A DNA stretch of 64,000 nt from Streptomyces sp. MUM 2J (GTDB lineage: Bacteria > Actinomycetota > Actinomycetes > Streptomycetales > Streptomycetaceae), in the NCBI RefSeq assembly GCF_022414535.1, contig NZ_JADWYM010000011.1, positions 62,001 to 126,000 of the forward strand. Reading direction: 5' to 3'. This document shows, one piece after another, positions 53,170-61,305 of the stretch. Under the pieces are notes generated by a model, which was not told where the DNA came from, did not search any database, and was given only the letters and a program-made list of their open reading frames with translations. Made by a program: the position numbers and the translations under genes. Every line of letters begins with the position of its first letter. Positions within the stretch are counted from its first letter, which is position 1.

Positions 53170-53439
53170 ATGATCTTGGAAGCGCTCGGCTCCGTTGTGA
53201 TCGGTCTCGCCCTCGCCTGGGCGGCCCTGCACCGCCTGGCGCACCGGCTGCCGACCCGCCTCCTGGTGTTCGCGACCGGGGTCGCCGGGGCCCTGTTCGG
53301 CGACTTCGTCACCCACAGCGCGCTGGACCCCGGCAGCCTCGTCGCGAGCCTGGTCGGCGCGACGATCGTCTCCGCCGCGTCCCTCTCCCTGCTGCTGCGC
53401 CCCGCGGGGCGCCTTCGGCGCCGATCGGCGCCGGCGTAG
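53170..53439 (+). CDS. Small two- or three-helix membrane protein
   Basis: An 89-residue protein with hydrophobic helices at about residues 4-22, 34-47 and 59-77 and a basic tail (RPAGRLRRRSA). It resembles small GlsB/YeaQ-like membrane proteins in layout, but I cannot confirm the family. The ATG has GGGAGGGAC 9 nt upstream. It converges with the ferritin-like gene across a GC-rich hairpin at 53470-53492. Confidence 0.65.
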   Translation: MILEALGSVVIGLALAWAALHRLAHRLPTRLLVFATGVAGALFGDFVTHSALDPGSLVASLVGATIVSAASLSLLLRPAGRLRRRSAPA

Positions 53440-53469
53440 GCCCGGCCGGTAGCCGCCCCGACGGGCGGG

Positions 53470-53492
53470 GGCGGGGCGGTGGCCGCCCCGCC
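53470..53492. terminator. GC-rich hairpin between convergent genes
   Basis: A 10-bp stem (53470-53479 with 53483-53492) with a 3-nt loop, between the small membrane protein and the ferritin-like gene. Confidence 0.5.
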
Positions 53493-53514
53493 GCGCGCCG
53501 CGTCAGGGGCGAGG

Positions 53515-54264
53515 TCAGGCGGCCAGACCCAGCGCCGCCATCCGCTTGGTGTGCGCCTCGGTGATCCGCGAGAACATCCTGCCGACCTCGGCCAGATCGA
53601 AGCCGTCCGCGACACCGCCGACGAGCATCGTGGACAGGGCGTCCCGGTCGGCGACCACGCGCTGGGACTGCGACAGCGCCTCGCCCATCAGCCGCCGTGC
53701 CCACAGCGCGAGCCGGCCGCCGACCCGCGGGTCGGCGTCGATCGCGGCGCGCACCCGGTCGACGGCGAAACCGGCGTGGCCGGTGTCGTCGAGCACGGCC
53801 AGCACCAGCGAGCGGGTGTCGGAGTCCAGGCGGGCGGCGACCTCGCGGTAGAAGTCGCTGGCGATCGAGTCCCCGACGTACGCCTTGACCAGTCCCTCCA
53901 GCCAGTCCGAGGGCGCGGTCTGCTTGTGGAAGCCGTCGAGCGCGGCCACGAAGGGCTCCATCGCCAGGGTCGGGTCCTCGCCGATCCCGGTCAGCCGGTC
54001 GCGCAGCCGCTCGAAGTGGTGGAACTCGGCCGACGCCATCTTCGCCAGCTCGGCCTTGTCCTCCAGCGTCGGCGCCAGTTTCGCGTCCTCCGCGAGCCGC
54101 TCGAACGCCGCCAGCTCGCCGTACGCGAGCGCGCCGAGCAGGTCCACGACCGCGGCCTGGTACTGCGGATCGGCGGAGGCGGTCGCCCAGTCCTGGGCCG
54201 CGACTCCGGTGGCCTCGGCCGAGGCCTCTTCGGGGGCGTTGTCAGGCTTGTCAGACGTCGTCAT
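53515..54264 (-). CDS. Ferritin-like-fold protein (MiaE/DUF-type)
   Basis: A 249-residue alpha-helical protein of the ferritin-like superfamily related to tRNA 2-methylthio-isopentenyl-adenosine hydroxylases and actinobacterial ferritin-like proteins. Candidate metal ligands are the Glu residues in YGELAAFERL, the EFHHF stretch of ASAEFHHFERLRD, and the E/D residues of DSIASDFYREV. Whether the full di-iron set is present cannot be decided without alignment. The ATG at 54264 gives the conserved length. It diverges from the DEAD-helicase gene. Confidence 0.78.
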   Translation of the reverse strand: MTTSDKPDNAPEEASAEATGVAAQDWATASADPQYQAAVVDLLGALAYGELAAFERLAEDAKLAPTLEDKAELAKMASAEFHHFERLRDRLTGIGEDPTLAMEPFVAALDGFHKQTAPSDWLEGLVKAYVGDSIASDFYREVAARLDSDTRSLVLAVLDDTGHAGFAVDRVRAAIDADPRVGGRLALWARRLMGEALSQSQRVVADRDALSTMLVGGVADGFDLAEVGRMFSRITEAHTKRMAALGLAA

Positions 54265-54691
54265 GAAGCGCACAATAGCCCCCCTGCCGCGCAAGGGAAG
54301 TTCCTGGTCAGTCACTGTGGCCACGACGACGCGGCGCCCCACTGGATCACTGTGACGACGGCAACGTGACCGAATCGGCCATCGCATGTGCGGCAATCCG
54401 GGGTATGGTGGTAATGCGCCTGCCGAATATTCGACGGGCCGCGCGTATGAGGATGCCCGGTCGGTGGCCCGATCGGCTCCGACCCGACAGCCCTCCCCGA
54501 CCGTACGTCACCGTGCGTACGGCCCCCGGAGGGGGACACCCTCAGCGGTACGAAGGCTAGAGCGTCGGTAGAGGTCCCGTGCCATACGGCTTGCCCAGGC
54601 GGTTTGCCCGTACGGCAGCCGACGTCCCCGGCACGGTCCGTCCAAGACCCCCGCGCTCGCCTCGCACCGCGTACACAGAAGAGGCAGCACC
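54265..54691 (+). promoter_or_regulatory. Long non-coding region upstream of the DEAD-box helicase
   Basis: These 427 bp between divergent genes contain no supported ORF. They hold a more AT-rich patch (54360-54440) with the perfect 10-bp palindrome CGAATATTCG at 54424-54433 and TATGGT-like -10 elements. A leader of 200-300 nt for the helicase is likely; such leaders are common for cold-regulated DEAD-box genes. Confidence 0.4.
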
Positions 54692-57088
54692 CTGACTACG
54701 ACGTTTCGAGAACTCGGAATCCTCCCCGAGACCGCCGAGGCCCTGGAGGCCGTCGGCATCGTCACTCCCTTCCCCATCCAGGAGATGACCCTTCCCGTCG
54801 CCCTCGCCGGCACGGACGTCATCGGCCAGGCCAAGACCGGAACGGGCAAGACCCTCGGTTTCGGCCTCCCGCTCCTGGAGCGCGTGACCGTCCCCGCCGA
54901 CGTCGAGGCCGGCCGCGCCCGGGCCGAGGAACTCACCGAAGCCCCGCAGGCGCTCGTCGTCGTCCCCACGCGCGAGCTGTGCACGCAGGTCACCAACGAC
55001 CTGCTCACCGCGGGCAAGGTCCGCAACGTGCGCGTGACGGCGATCTACGGCGGCCGGGCGTACGAGCCCCAGGTGGAGGCGCTGAAGAAGGGCGTCGACG
55101 TGGTCGTCGGCACCCCTGGCCGGCTGCTGGACCTCGCGGGCCAGAAGAAGCTGAACCTGAACCACGTCAAGTCGCTCGTCCTCGACGAGGCCGACGAGAT
55201 GCTCGACCTGGGCTTCCTGCCCGACGTCGAGAAGATCATCGGCATGCTGCCGACCAGGCGCCAGACGATGCTGTTCTCGGCGACCATGCCGGGCGCGGTC
55301 ATCGGCCTGGCCCGCCGCTACATGTCGCAGCCGACCCACATCCGCGCCGCCGACCCGGCCGACGACGGCATCACACACGCGAACATCAAGCAGTTCGCGT
55401 ACCGTGCGCACTCCCTGGACAAGCAGGAGATGGTCGCCCGCATCCTCCAGGCAGAGGGTCGCGGACTCGCGATGATCTTCGCGCGGACGAAGCGCACGGC
55501 CGCCGACGTCGCCGACCAGCTCAAGCGCCGCGGATTCGCGGCCGGCGCCGTCCACGGCGACCTCGGCCAGGGCGCCCGCGAGCAGGCGCTGCGCGCCTTC
55601 CGCAACGGCAAGGTCGACGTGCTGGTGTGCACCGACGTCGCCGCCCGCGGCATCGACGTCGAGGGCGTCACCCACGTCGTCAACTACCAGTCGCCCGAGG
55701 ACGAGAAGACGTACCTGCACCGCATCGGCCGCACGGGCCGCGCCGGGGCGAAGGGCACGGCCATCACGTTCATCGACTGGGACGACATCCCGCGCTGGCA
55801 GCTGATCAACAAGGCGCTGGAGCTGGACTTCAACGACCCCGTGGAGACGTACTCCACGTCCCCGCACCTCTTCTCCGACCTCGGCATCCCCGAGGGCACG
55901 AAGGGTGTCCTGCCCCGCTCCGAGCGCACCCGTGCGGGCCTGGACGCGGAGGAGCTGGAGGACCTGGGCGAGCCCGGCGGACGCGGCGGCCGGGGCGGTC
56001 GCGGACGCGGCGGCCGGGGCGAGGCCCATGCCGAGGAGCCGCGGAGCAGCCGTACGCCACGCCGTCGCCGCCGTACCCGCGGTGGAGCCGTGGTGGACGC
56101 GACGCCGGGCACCGAGCTGTCCCCCGCGGCGACGGAGGAGTCCGCTCCGCGCACGCTGCGCCGTCGCCGCCGTACCCGCGGTGGAGCGGCGCCCCAGGGC
56201 GAGCCGGCGGCCACCACCGCCGTGACGCCGGTCGCGGAGACCGAGGCCCCGCAGGCCGAGCCCGCGGCGACCGCGGTCGCCGCCTCCGCGGGTGCCGCCC
56301 TCGATGCCGTCGCCACCACGGAGAACCCGGCCAAGCCGCGTCGCCGCCGCACCCGCAAGTCGGCCGACCCGGCGGTGCCCGCGGCGGAGTCCGCGATCCC
56401 CGCGACCGAGGCCGCCCCGGCTGCCGAGGCTCCGGCGGAGGCCGAGCCGAAGGCCGCCGCGCCGCGCCGCCGCACGCGCAAGGCCGCCACCGCCGCTCCG
56501 GCAGCCGCCGAGACGGCGGTCGCCACCGCGGAGGGCACCCAGGCCGCCGAGGCGACGGAAGCGACCGAGGCCAAGCCGAAGACCCGCCGCACCCGCAAGA
56601 CAGCGGCACCGGCAACAGAAGCCGTCGACACCGCGGACGGCACGGCAGAGGCCACCGAGGCCAAGCCGAAGACCCGCCGCACCCGCAAGACAGCGGCACC
56701 GGCAACAGAAGCCGTCGACACCGCGGACGGCACGGCAGAGGCCACCGAGGCCAAGCCGAAGACCCGCCGCACCCGCAAGACAGCGGCACCGGCAACAGAA
56801 GCCGTCGACACCGCGGACGGCACGGCAGAGGCCACCGAGGCCAAGCCGAAGACCCGCCGCACCCGCAAGACAGCGGCACCGGCAACAGAAGCCGTCGACA
56901 CCGCGGACGGCACGGCAGAGGCCACCGAGGCCAAGCCGAAGACCCGCCGCACCCGCAAGACGGCCGCCACGGCGGAAGCAGCCACCGCCGATATCCCGGC
57001 GCAGGCCACGCAGGAGCCGGAGCAGGCCAAGCCGAAGACCCGCCGCACCCGCAAGGTCGCAGCCTCCGCGGACTCCGCGGAAGGCTGA
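54692..57088 (+). CDS. DEAD-box RNA helicase with long basic repeat tail; probable CTG start
   Basis: A 798-residue DEAD-box helicase if translated from CTG 54692. The Q motif (GIVTPFPIQ, Q30), Walker A AKTGTGKT (47-54), VLDEADEMLD, LFSATMP and HRIGRTGRAG are all present. The first in-frame ATG (54785) would cut off the Q motif. No in-frame ATG, GTG or TTG lies between the upstream sequence and 54692, and GAGG sits 7 nt before the CTG. After the motor (residue 420 on) follow an RGG-rich part, repeated PRRRRRTRG basic patches and a repeat array of 30-residue units rich in Ala, Thr, Glu and Arg-Lys. The tail probably binds RNA or acts in condensates. Confidence 0.85.
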   Translation: MTTTFRELGILPETAEALEAVGIVTPFPIQEMTLPVALAGTDVIGQAKTGTGKTLGFGLPLLERVTVPADVEAGRARAEELTEAPQALVVVPTRELCTQVTNDLLTAGKVRNVRVTAIYGGRAYEPQVEALKKGVDVVVGTPGRLLDLAGQKKLNLNHVKSLVLDEADEMLDLGFLPDVEKIIGMLPTRRQTMLFSATMPGAVIGLARRYMSQPTHIRAADPADDGITHANIKQFAYRAHSLDKQEMVARILQAEGRGLAMIFARTKRTAADVADQLKRRGFAAGAVHGDLGQGAREQALRAFRNGKVDVLVCTDVAARGIDVEGVTHVVNYQSPEDEKTYLHRIGRTGRAGAKGTAITFIDWDDIPRWQLINKALELDFNDPVETYSTSPHLFSDLGIPEGTKGVLPRSERTRAGLDAEELEDLGEPGGRGGRGGRGRGGRGEAHAEEPRSSRTPRRRRRTRGGAVVDATPGTELSPAATEESAPRTLRRRRRTRGGAAPQGEPAATTAVTPVAETEAPQAEPAATAVAASAGAALDAVATTENPAKPRRRRTRKSADPAVPAAESAIPATEAAPAAEAPAEAEPKAAAPRRRTRKAATAAPAAAETAVATAEGTQAAEATEATEAKPKTRRTRKTAAPATEAVDTADGTAEATEAKPKTRRTRKTAAPATEAVDTADGTAEATEAKPKTRRTRKTAAPATEAVDTADGTAEATEAKPKTRRTRKTAAPATEAVDTADGTAEATEAKPKTRRTRKTAATAEAATADIPAQATQEPEQAKPKTRRTRKVAASADSAEG
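56564..56961 (+). repeat. 90-bp perfect tandem repeat in the helicase gene
   Basis: Four identical 90-bp units at period 90 (anchor CCAAGCCGAA at 56571, 56661, 56751 and 56841) plus a fifth partial unit ending at 56961. Each encodes 30 residues including KPKTRRTRKTAAPATEA. Identity is complete at the nucleotide level, indicating recent expansion. Confidence 0.95.
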
Positions 57089-57147
57089 TCCCGGCGCACG
57101 GCTGGACAGCCCGTCCCCGGCGGGCCTCCGGCCACAGGCCCGCCTCC

Positions 57148-57188
57148 CCGATGGCCCGGTCCCACCTCGTGTGGGGCCGGGCCATCGG
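57148..57188 (+). terminator. Terminator after the DEAD-box helicase
   Basis: An 18-bp stem (57148-57165 with 57171-57188, one G-T pair) with a 5-nt loop 60 bp after the helicase stop. A second GC-rich inverted repeat follows to about 57222. Confidence 0.7.
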
Positions 57189-57262
57189 TATGCGGGCCGG
57201 GCCCTGGGGTACGGGGCCCGGCCGCCGTCCCGCCCCGCCGGTCTACCGGCTACCCTCACCCC

Positions 57263-58150
57263 GTGACCACGCCGCTTCCCTTCACGCCGCCCCCGGGCGC
57301 CCTCACCCGCCGTCTGCGCACGCCCCGCGGCGAGTTCGCCGTCATCGACATGCCCGTGCCTGCGGGTGTCATCGAGCGGGGCGTGGCGCTGCTGATGCCG
57401 GGATTCACCGGGAGCAAGGAGGACTTCGGCCTGATGCAGGGGCCTCTGGCGGAACGTGGGTACCGGACGGTGGCCGTGGACGGGCGCGGCCAGAACGAGT
57501 CGGACGGGCCCGCCGACGACGAGTCGGCCTACGCCCGGCGTGAGCTGGCCCTGGATGTGTCGGCACAGGTCGCCGGGCTCGACGTGCCGGGCCCGGTGCA
57601 TCTCCTCGGGCACTCCCTGGGCGGGCAGATCGCCCGCGCCGCGGTCCTGCTGGACCACAGTCCCTTCCGCTCGCTCACGTTGATGGCGTCGGGCCCGGCG
57701 CAGGTCTCCGACTCGCAGCAGCAGCGGGTGAAGCTGCTGCAGGACGCACTCGCCGTGATGACGCCGGCCGAAGTGTGGGAGGCGATCCTGGCGATGGGCC
57801 CGCCGGAGGAGGTCGGCGGCCCGGCCCGCGGAATCGGCGACCTGCCGCAGTTGCGCGCCCGCTTCGTGAACACCCGCCCCGCCCAACTTGTGGCGACGGG
57901 AAGGCAGTTGTGCGCGGAGCCGGACCGCGTGGCGGAACTGACGGCCGTGCCGCTGCCGTTCCACGTGCTCTCGGGCGCCCGCGACGACGCATGGCCGGTG
58001 CCGGTGCTCGACGCGATGGCGGTGCGCTTGCGCGCACACCGGACGGTCGTCCCGGACGCCGAGCACTCGCCCAACGCCGACCAGCCTCTGCCGACGGCCC
58101 GCGCGGTCGCCGACTTCTGGGACGGCACCGCCGGCCGGCAGGAGGCGTAG
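57263..58150 (+). CDS. Alpha/beta hydrolase
   Basis: A 295-residue alpha/beta hydrolase. The loop MPGFTGSKEDFGLMQ is followed by the nucleophile elbow GHSLGGQIAR near residue 115, an acidic residue in LSGARDDAWPVP and the His of PDAEHSPNADQPLP. The best guess is a small-molecule esterase or lipase; no signal peptide. The start is a GTG. The 123 bp downstream to the IS hold nothing recognisable. Confidence 0.87.
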   Translation: MTTPLPFTPPPGALTRRLRTPRGEFAVIDMPVPAGVIERGVALLMPGFTGSKEDFGLMQGPLAERGYRTVAVDGRGQNESDGPADDESAYARRELALDVSAQVAGLDVPGPVHLLGHSLGGQIARAAVLLDHSPFRSLTLMASGPAQVSDSQQQRVKLLQDALAVMTPAEVWEAILAMGPPEEVGGPARGIGDLPQLRARFVNTRPAQLVATGRQLCAEPDRVAELTAVPLPFHVLSGARDDAWPVPVLDAMAVRLRAHRTVVPDAEHSPNADQPLPTARAVADFWDGTAGRQEA

Positions 58151-58273
58151 GACCCTTCGCCGCGCTCACCCGTACGTCCCCGGTCCCGGGTCCGGGGCGC
58201 CGCAGTCCCGAACCCCCGGCACGGTGGCGTGCGTCCTCCGGCGCGGCGGGCCGGCCAGCTGGGCGGCCCGGCC

Positions 58274-59220
58274 CTAGGGCGTGTTTCGAAAGTGCTGGTC
58301 ACAGCCACTCGTTGATGGCTGCGACCAGCACGGTCGCCTCGTAGCGGACGGCGAGTTTGTCGTATCTCGTGGCGACCGCGCGGTGGCGCTTGAGACGGTT
58401 GATGCCGCACTCCACCGCGTGGCGTTCTTTGTAGTCGGCCTTGTCGAACTTCGGCGGCCGGCCACCGTGGGAGCCGCGTTTCTTGCGGTTGGCGATCTGG
58501 TCGCGCTTCTCCGGGATCGTGCAGCGGATGCCGCGCTTGCGCAGGTAGGCGCGGTTCGCGCGGGAGCCGTATGCCTTGTCGGCTCGAACCCTGTCCGGCC
58601 GGGTGCGTGGGCGGCCCGGCCCGGGCCGGGGTACCCGGATGCGCCCCAGGACCACCTGGAACTGGGGGGAGTCACCGCGCTGCCCGGCCGTGATCACCAG
58701 CGACATCGGTTTCTGGGCCTGCTCAACGGCCAGGTGGAGTTTGGTCGTCAGCCCGCCCCGGGAGCGTCCGAGGCCGTGGTCGTCGGGCTCGGTGAAGACA
58801 CCGCCCGGCGGTTCGACCTGCAGATCCCCTTTTTGCGGGCACCCGCCGCGTGCTGGTGGGCTCGGGCGATGGTCGAGTCCACCGAGACGTCCCAGGTGAT
58901 CAGCCCTTCACCGTCAGCCCGGGCCTGCAACTGCATGAAGATGCGATGCCAGGTGCCGTCCCGCTGCCAGCGCCGGAACAGCCCATAGACCGTCTCCCAC
59001 GGGCCGTACCGCTCGGGCACGTCCCGCCAGGGAGCACCAGCGCGGGTGCGCCAGCGTATGCCGTCTATCAACTGCCGCCTGGTGTGCACCGGCGGCCGTC
59101 CGGGCTTCTTGCCGACCGGGAGCAGCGGCTCCAGCCTCGCCCACTGCCCATTCGTCAGATCGTGCCTGCCCATGAAGTGGATCATGACACATCAAGATCC
59201 ACTTCTGAAACACGCCCTAG
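58274..59220. mobile_element. IS5-family insertion sequence, about 939 bp
   Basis: The terminal inverted repeats start GGCGTGTTTC on both ends (left 58278-58294, right 59200-59216, 15 of 17 matching). CTAG is present at both borders (58274-58277 and 59217-59220) and is the likely 4-bp target duplication. The element carries one transposase in two frames. The right CTAG provides the TAG stop codon of the NYN-domain gene, so the insertion did not damage that gene. Confidence 0.85.
58299..59185 (-). CDS. IS5-family transposase in two frames (-1 frameshift)
   Basis: The upstream part (58748-59185) has the DDE-family N-terminus ([29 protein letters not shown]) and the first catalytic Asp in [11 protein letters not shown]. 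The downstream part (58299 to about 58830) has the second Asp in [13 protein letters not shown] and the Glu in [15 protein letters not shown]. They join at an A5G4 run (CGC-AAAAAGGGG near 58829), where a -1 slip continues the normal sequence [14 protein letters not shown]. This is either programmed frameshifting, as in many IS5/IS427 elements, or a decayed gene. Confidence 0.82.
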
Positions 59221-60137
59221 AACCGTGTCTGCAGGTGCTCCCAGAATCCGTCCCTGAGCGCCCGCCGCAGGTCGGCCTGGCCGCGCAGCGAGTACTGCAG
59301 CAGTCCTTCCGCCTCCACGAGCAGGTCCTGGTCGACCGAACCGGGCAGATAGGGGTGGCCGGGCAGCAGCTCGGCCAGCGTCTCGCGACCCCGTGCGGCC
59401 AGCCACTTCGCGGCGATCTGGGCGCCGACGAAGCGGACGTCCTCGCGCGTCGGCCGGACGGAGGTGCCGCTCTCGTAGCTGGCCGCCGTGCGCCGGGAGA
59501 CGTACGGCTTGAAGAACTCGAGGTCGAAGGTGCGCTCGCTGTCGACCTCCCACAGCAGCGGTTCCGCCTGGTTGCGTCCCTCGGGCGCCTCGATGCCCCA
59601 CAGGTGGACCCGGGCTCCGTACCCCTGCGCCGCCTCGACCGCCGACACCAGGTCCTCGTCACCGCCGAGGAGGGCGGCGTCGCTGATGGCACGGTGCCGG
59701 GCGAGGGACTCCAGGTCGCTGCGGATGAGTGAGTCGACGCCCTTCTGCTGGTTGTTGGCGTTGAGGTTGCCCAGGCGGACCTTGACGTCCGGCAGTTCGG
59801 CGATGGACTGCTGCTCGGCGGTGTGGATGCGGCGCCGGGCACCGTCGTACCAGTAGACCCGGAGCAGCCGGCTGTCCGCGAAGATCGTGCGCGCCCGGTC
59901 GATGAGGGCCTCGATCAGACCCTCGGCGTCGAGGTCGAAGGCACGGCGGTCCTCGGTGCCGGCCACGAGCCGGCCCGAGGCGGCGTAGAGATAGCCCGCG
60001 TCGACGAAGATCGCATGGGTCGAGGGTGTCTTGGCGACCTCGGCGAGCATGCGCTGGAGCAGCTCGTTCGTGCGGTCGATACGGGCGGCCAGGGCCGCGA
60101 GGTCGTCGTTCATCGACTCCATTGTCCCGGTGGTCAC
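59217..60137 (-). CDS. NYN-domain (PIN-like) putative ribonuclease
   Basis: A 306-residue protein. Residues 40-190 form a NYN domain with the acidic metal-site residues in FVDAGYLYAA (D46), QQKGVDSLIRSDL and GGDEDLVSAVE, predicting Mg2+-dependent RNase activity. The C-terminal 100 residues resemble a LOTUS/OST-like or conserved helical domain (RPTREDVRFVGAQIAAKWLA). The TAG stop is formed by the border CTAG of the adjacent IS. The start is uncertain: GTG 60137 or ATG 60122. Confidence 0.82.
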   Translation of the reverse strand: MTTGTMESMNDDLAALAARIDRTNELLQRMLAEVAKTPSTHAIFVDAGYLYAASGRLVAGTEDRRAFDLDAEGLIEALIDRARTIFADSRLLRVYWYDGARRRIHTAEQQSIAELPDVKVRLGNLNANNQQKGVDSLIRSDLESLARHRAISDAALLGGDEDLVSAVEAAQGYGARVHLWGIEAPEGRNQAEPLLWEVDSERTFDLEFFKPYVSRRTAASYESGTSVRPTREDVRFVGAQIAAKWLAARGRETLAELLPGHPYLPGSVDQDLLVEAEGLLQYSLRGQADLRRALRDGFWEHLQTRF

Positions 60138-60297
60138 GCTGCGAACACAACCGGTCCCGTTCAGTCCCCGATCCTTCTCCGACCGATCCTCTTACTGGTT
60201 AGTAATTAGCCGTTCGAAAAATTTCTTTAGCGTAGGGAATGTTCGTAACACAGGTCGTGTTGACTCCTACGGAACGCGAGAGGAAGGGGAAGCCACC

Positions 60298-60450
60298 ATG
60301 CGCTTCGAAATCATGCGACTCGACGACGTCGACGGTACACCCGTGGACACCACCGTCGTGGACGCGGCCTCCGTCAACCGGATCGTGCAACAGGCCGCCT
60401 CGATCGGTCAGCGCCTGTGGATCCGCCCGGCCGGGAACGCGGCCTCGTAA
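60298..60450 (+). CDS. 50-aa protein, unknown, possibly regulated by AT-rich promoter
   Basis: A 50-residue protein (starting MRFEIMRLDDVDGTPVDT) with a strong GAGGAAGGGGAAG ribosome-binding site 9-13 nt before the ATG. The 160 bp upstream are the most AT-rich in this part of the window, with a near-palindrome GGTTAGTAATTAGCC at 60196-60210. No domain is recognised. Similar short proteins are conserved in streptomycetes from memory. A strong hairpin follows. Confidence 0.72.
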   Translation: MRFEIMRLDDVDGTPVDTTVVDAASVNRIVQQAASIGQRLWIRPAGNAAS

Positions 60451-60552
60451 CAGCGCGACACCAGCACACCGGGGCGCGGCGGGAACGACCGGGGCGACGG
60501 AACGCACCGGAACCGGAACTCCACCGGAGAGCAGGACCGCGGTCGGCAGCTT

Positions 60553-60592
60553 CAGGAGCCCCGTACGGCACCGACGCCGTACGGGGCTCCTG
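60553..60592. terminator. Bidirectional terminator
   Basis: A perfect 17-bp stem (60553-60569 with 60576-60592) with a 6-nt loop, between the 50-aa gene and the reverse-strand marC. Confidence 0.8.
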
Positions 60593-60648
60593 CGTATGCG
60601 CGTCGCCCGGGGCCCGGCGCCCGTCAGGGGCCGCGCACCGGGCGGGCC

Positions 60649-61254
60649 TCAGGCGCCGTGGATCACCTGGGTGATGCCGTTGATGATCTGCTGCACGGCG
60701 ATCGCGGAGAGCATCATGCCCGCGAGCCGCGTCACCAGCACCACACCGCCGTCCTTGATGACCCGGATGAGTAGCAGCGAGTAGCGCATCACGAGCCAGA
60801 GCACGACGTGGATGGCGAGGATCGCCGCCCACACGGACACCTGCATGGCCACGCCGTCGGCCTTCTGCACGGCGAGGATGACGGACACGATCGCGCCGGG
60901 ACCGGCGAGCAGCGGCATGCCCAGCGGGACGAGGGCGACGTTCACGTCCTTGGTCTGCTTCGGCTCGTCGGTCTTGCCGGTGAGCAGGTCGAGGGCGATG
61001 AGCAGGAGCAGCAGTCCACCCGCGATCATCAGCGCGGGCACGGAGACGTGGAGGTAGTCGAGGATCTGGTGGCCGAGCAGGCCGAAGATCGTGATCACCC
61101 CGCCGGCCACGCAGACGGCCTGGAGTGCCATCCGCTTCTGCACGCGGGCCGGGCGGCCCCCGGTGAGCGCGATGAAGATCGGGGTGATCCCGGGGGGATC
61201 CATGATGACGAACAGGGTCAAGAAGAGCGAACCGAAGACGGCAACGTCGAACAT
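60649..61254 (-). CDS. MarC-family (UPF0056) membrane protein
   Basis: A 201-residue protein with six hydrophobic segments and the MarC signatures IMDPPGITPIFIALTGG near the N-terminus and PLGMPLLAGPGAIVSVIL in the fourth helix. The function is unknown; despite the name, family members do not confer multiple antibiotic resistance directly. The gene lies 51 bp downstream of the PHP gene on the same strand, so they may be co-transcribed. Confidence 0.9.
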   Translation of the reverse strand: MFDVAVFGSLFLTLFVIMDPPGITPIFIALTGGRPARVQKRMALQAVCVAGGVITIFGLLGHQILDYLHVSVPALMIAGGLLLLLIALDLLTGKTDEPKQTKDVNVALVPLGMPLLAGPGAIVSVILAVQKADGVAMQVSVWAAILAIHVVLWLVMRYSLLLIRVIKDGGVVLVTRLAGMMLSAIAVQQIINGITQVIHGA

Positions 61255-61305
61255 GAGGGCCTTGCAGGTGAAGTGAGAGGGTGAGCGGACGACGGGAGGG
61301 CGGGC

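Noticed and set aside
58274..59220. The IS considered as part of a larger composite transposon or island
   Set aside because: Only one copy of this IS is in the window and the flanking genes are core; the 67-bp relative at 48503 has no transposase.
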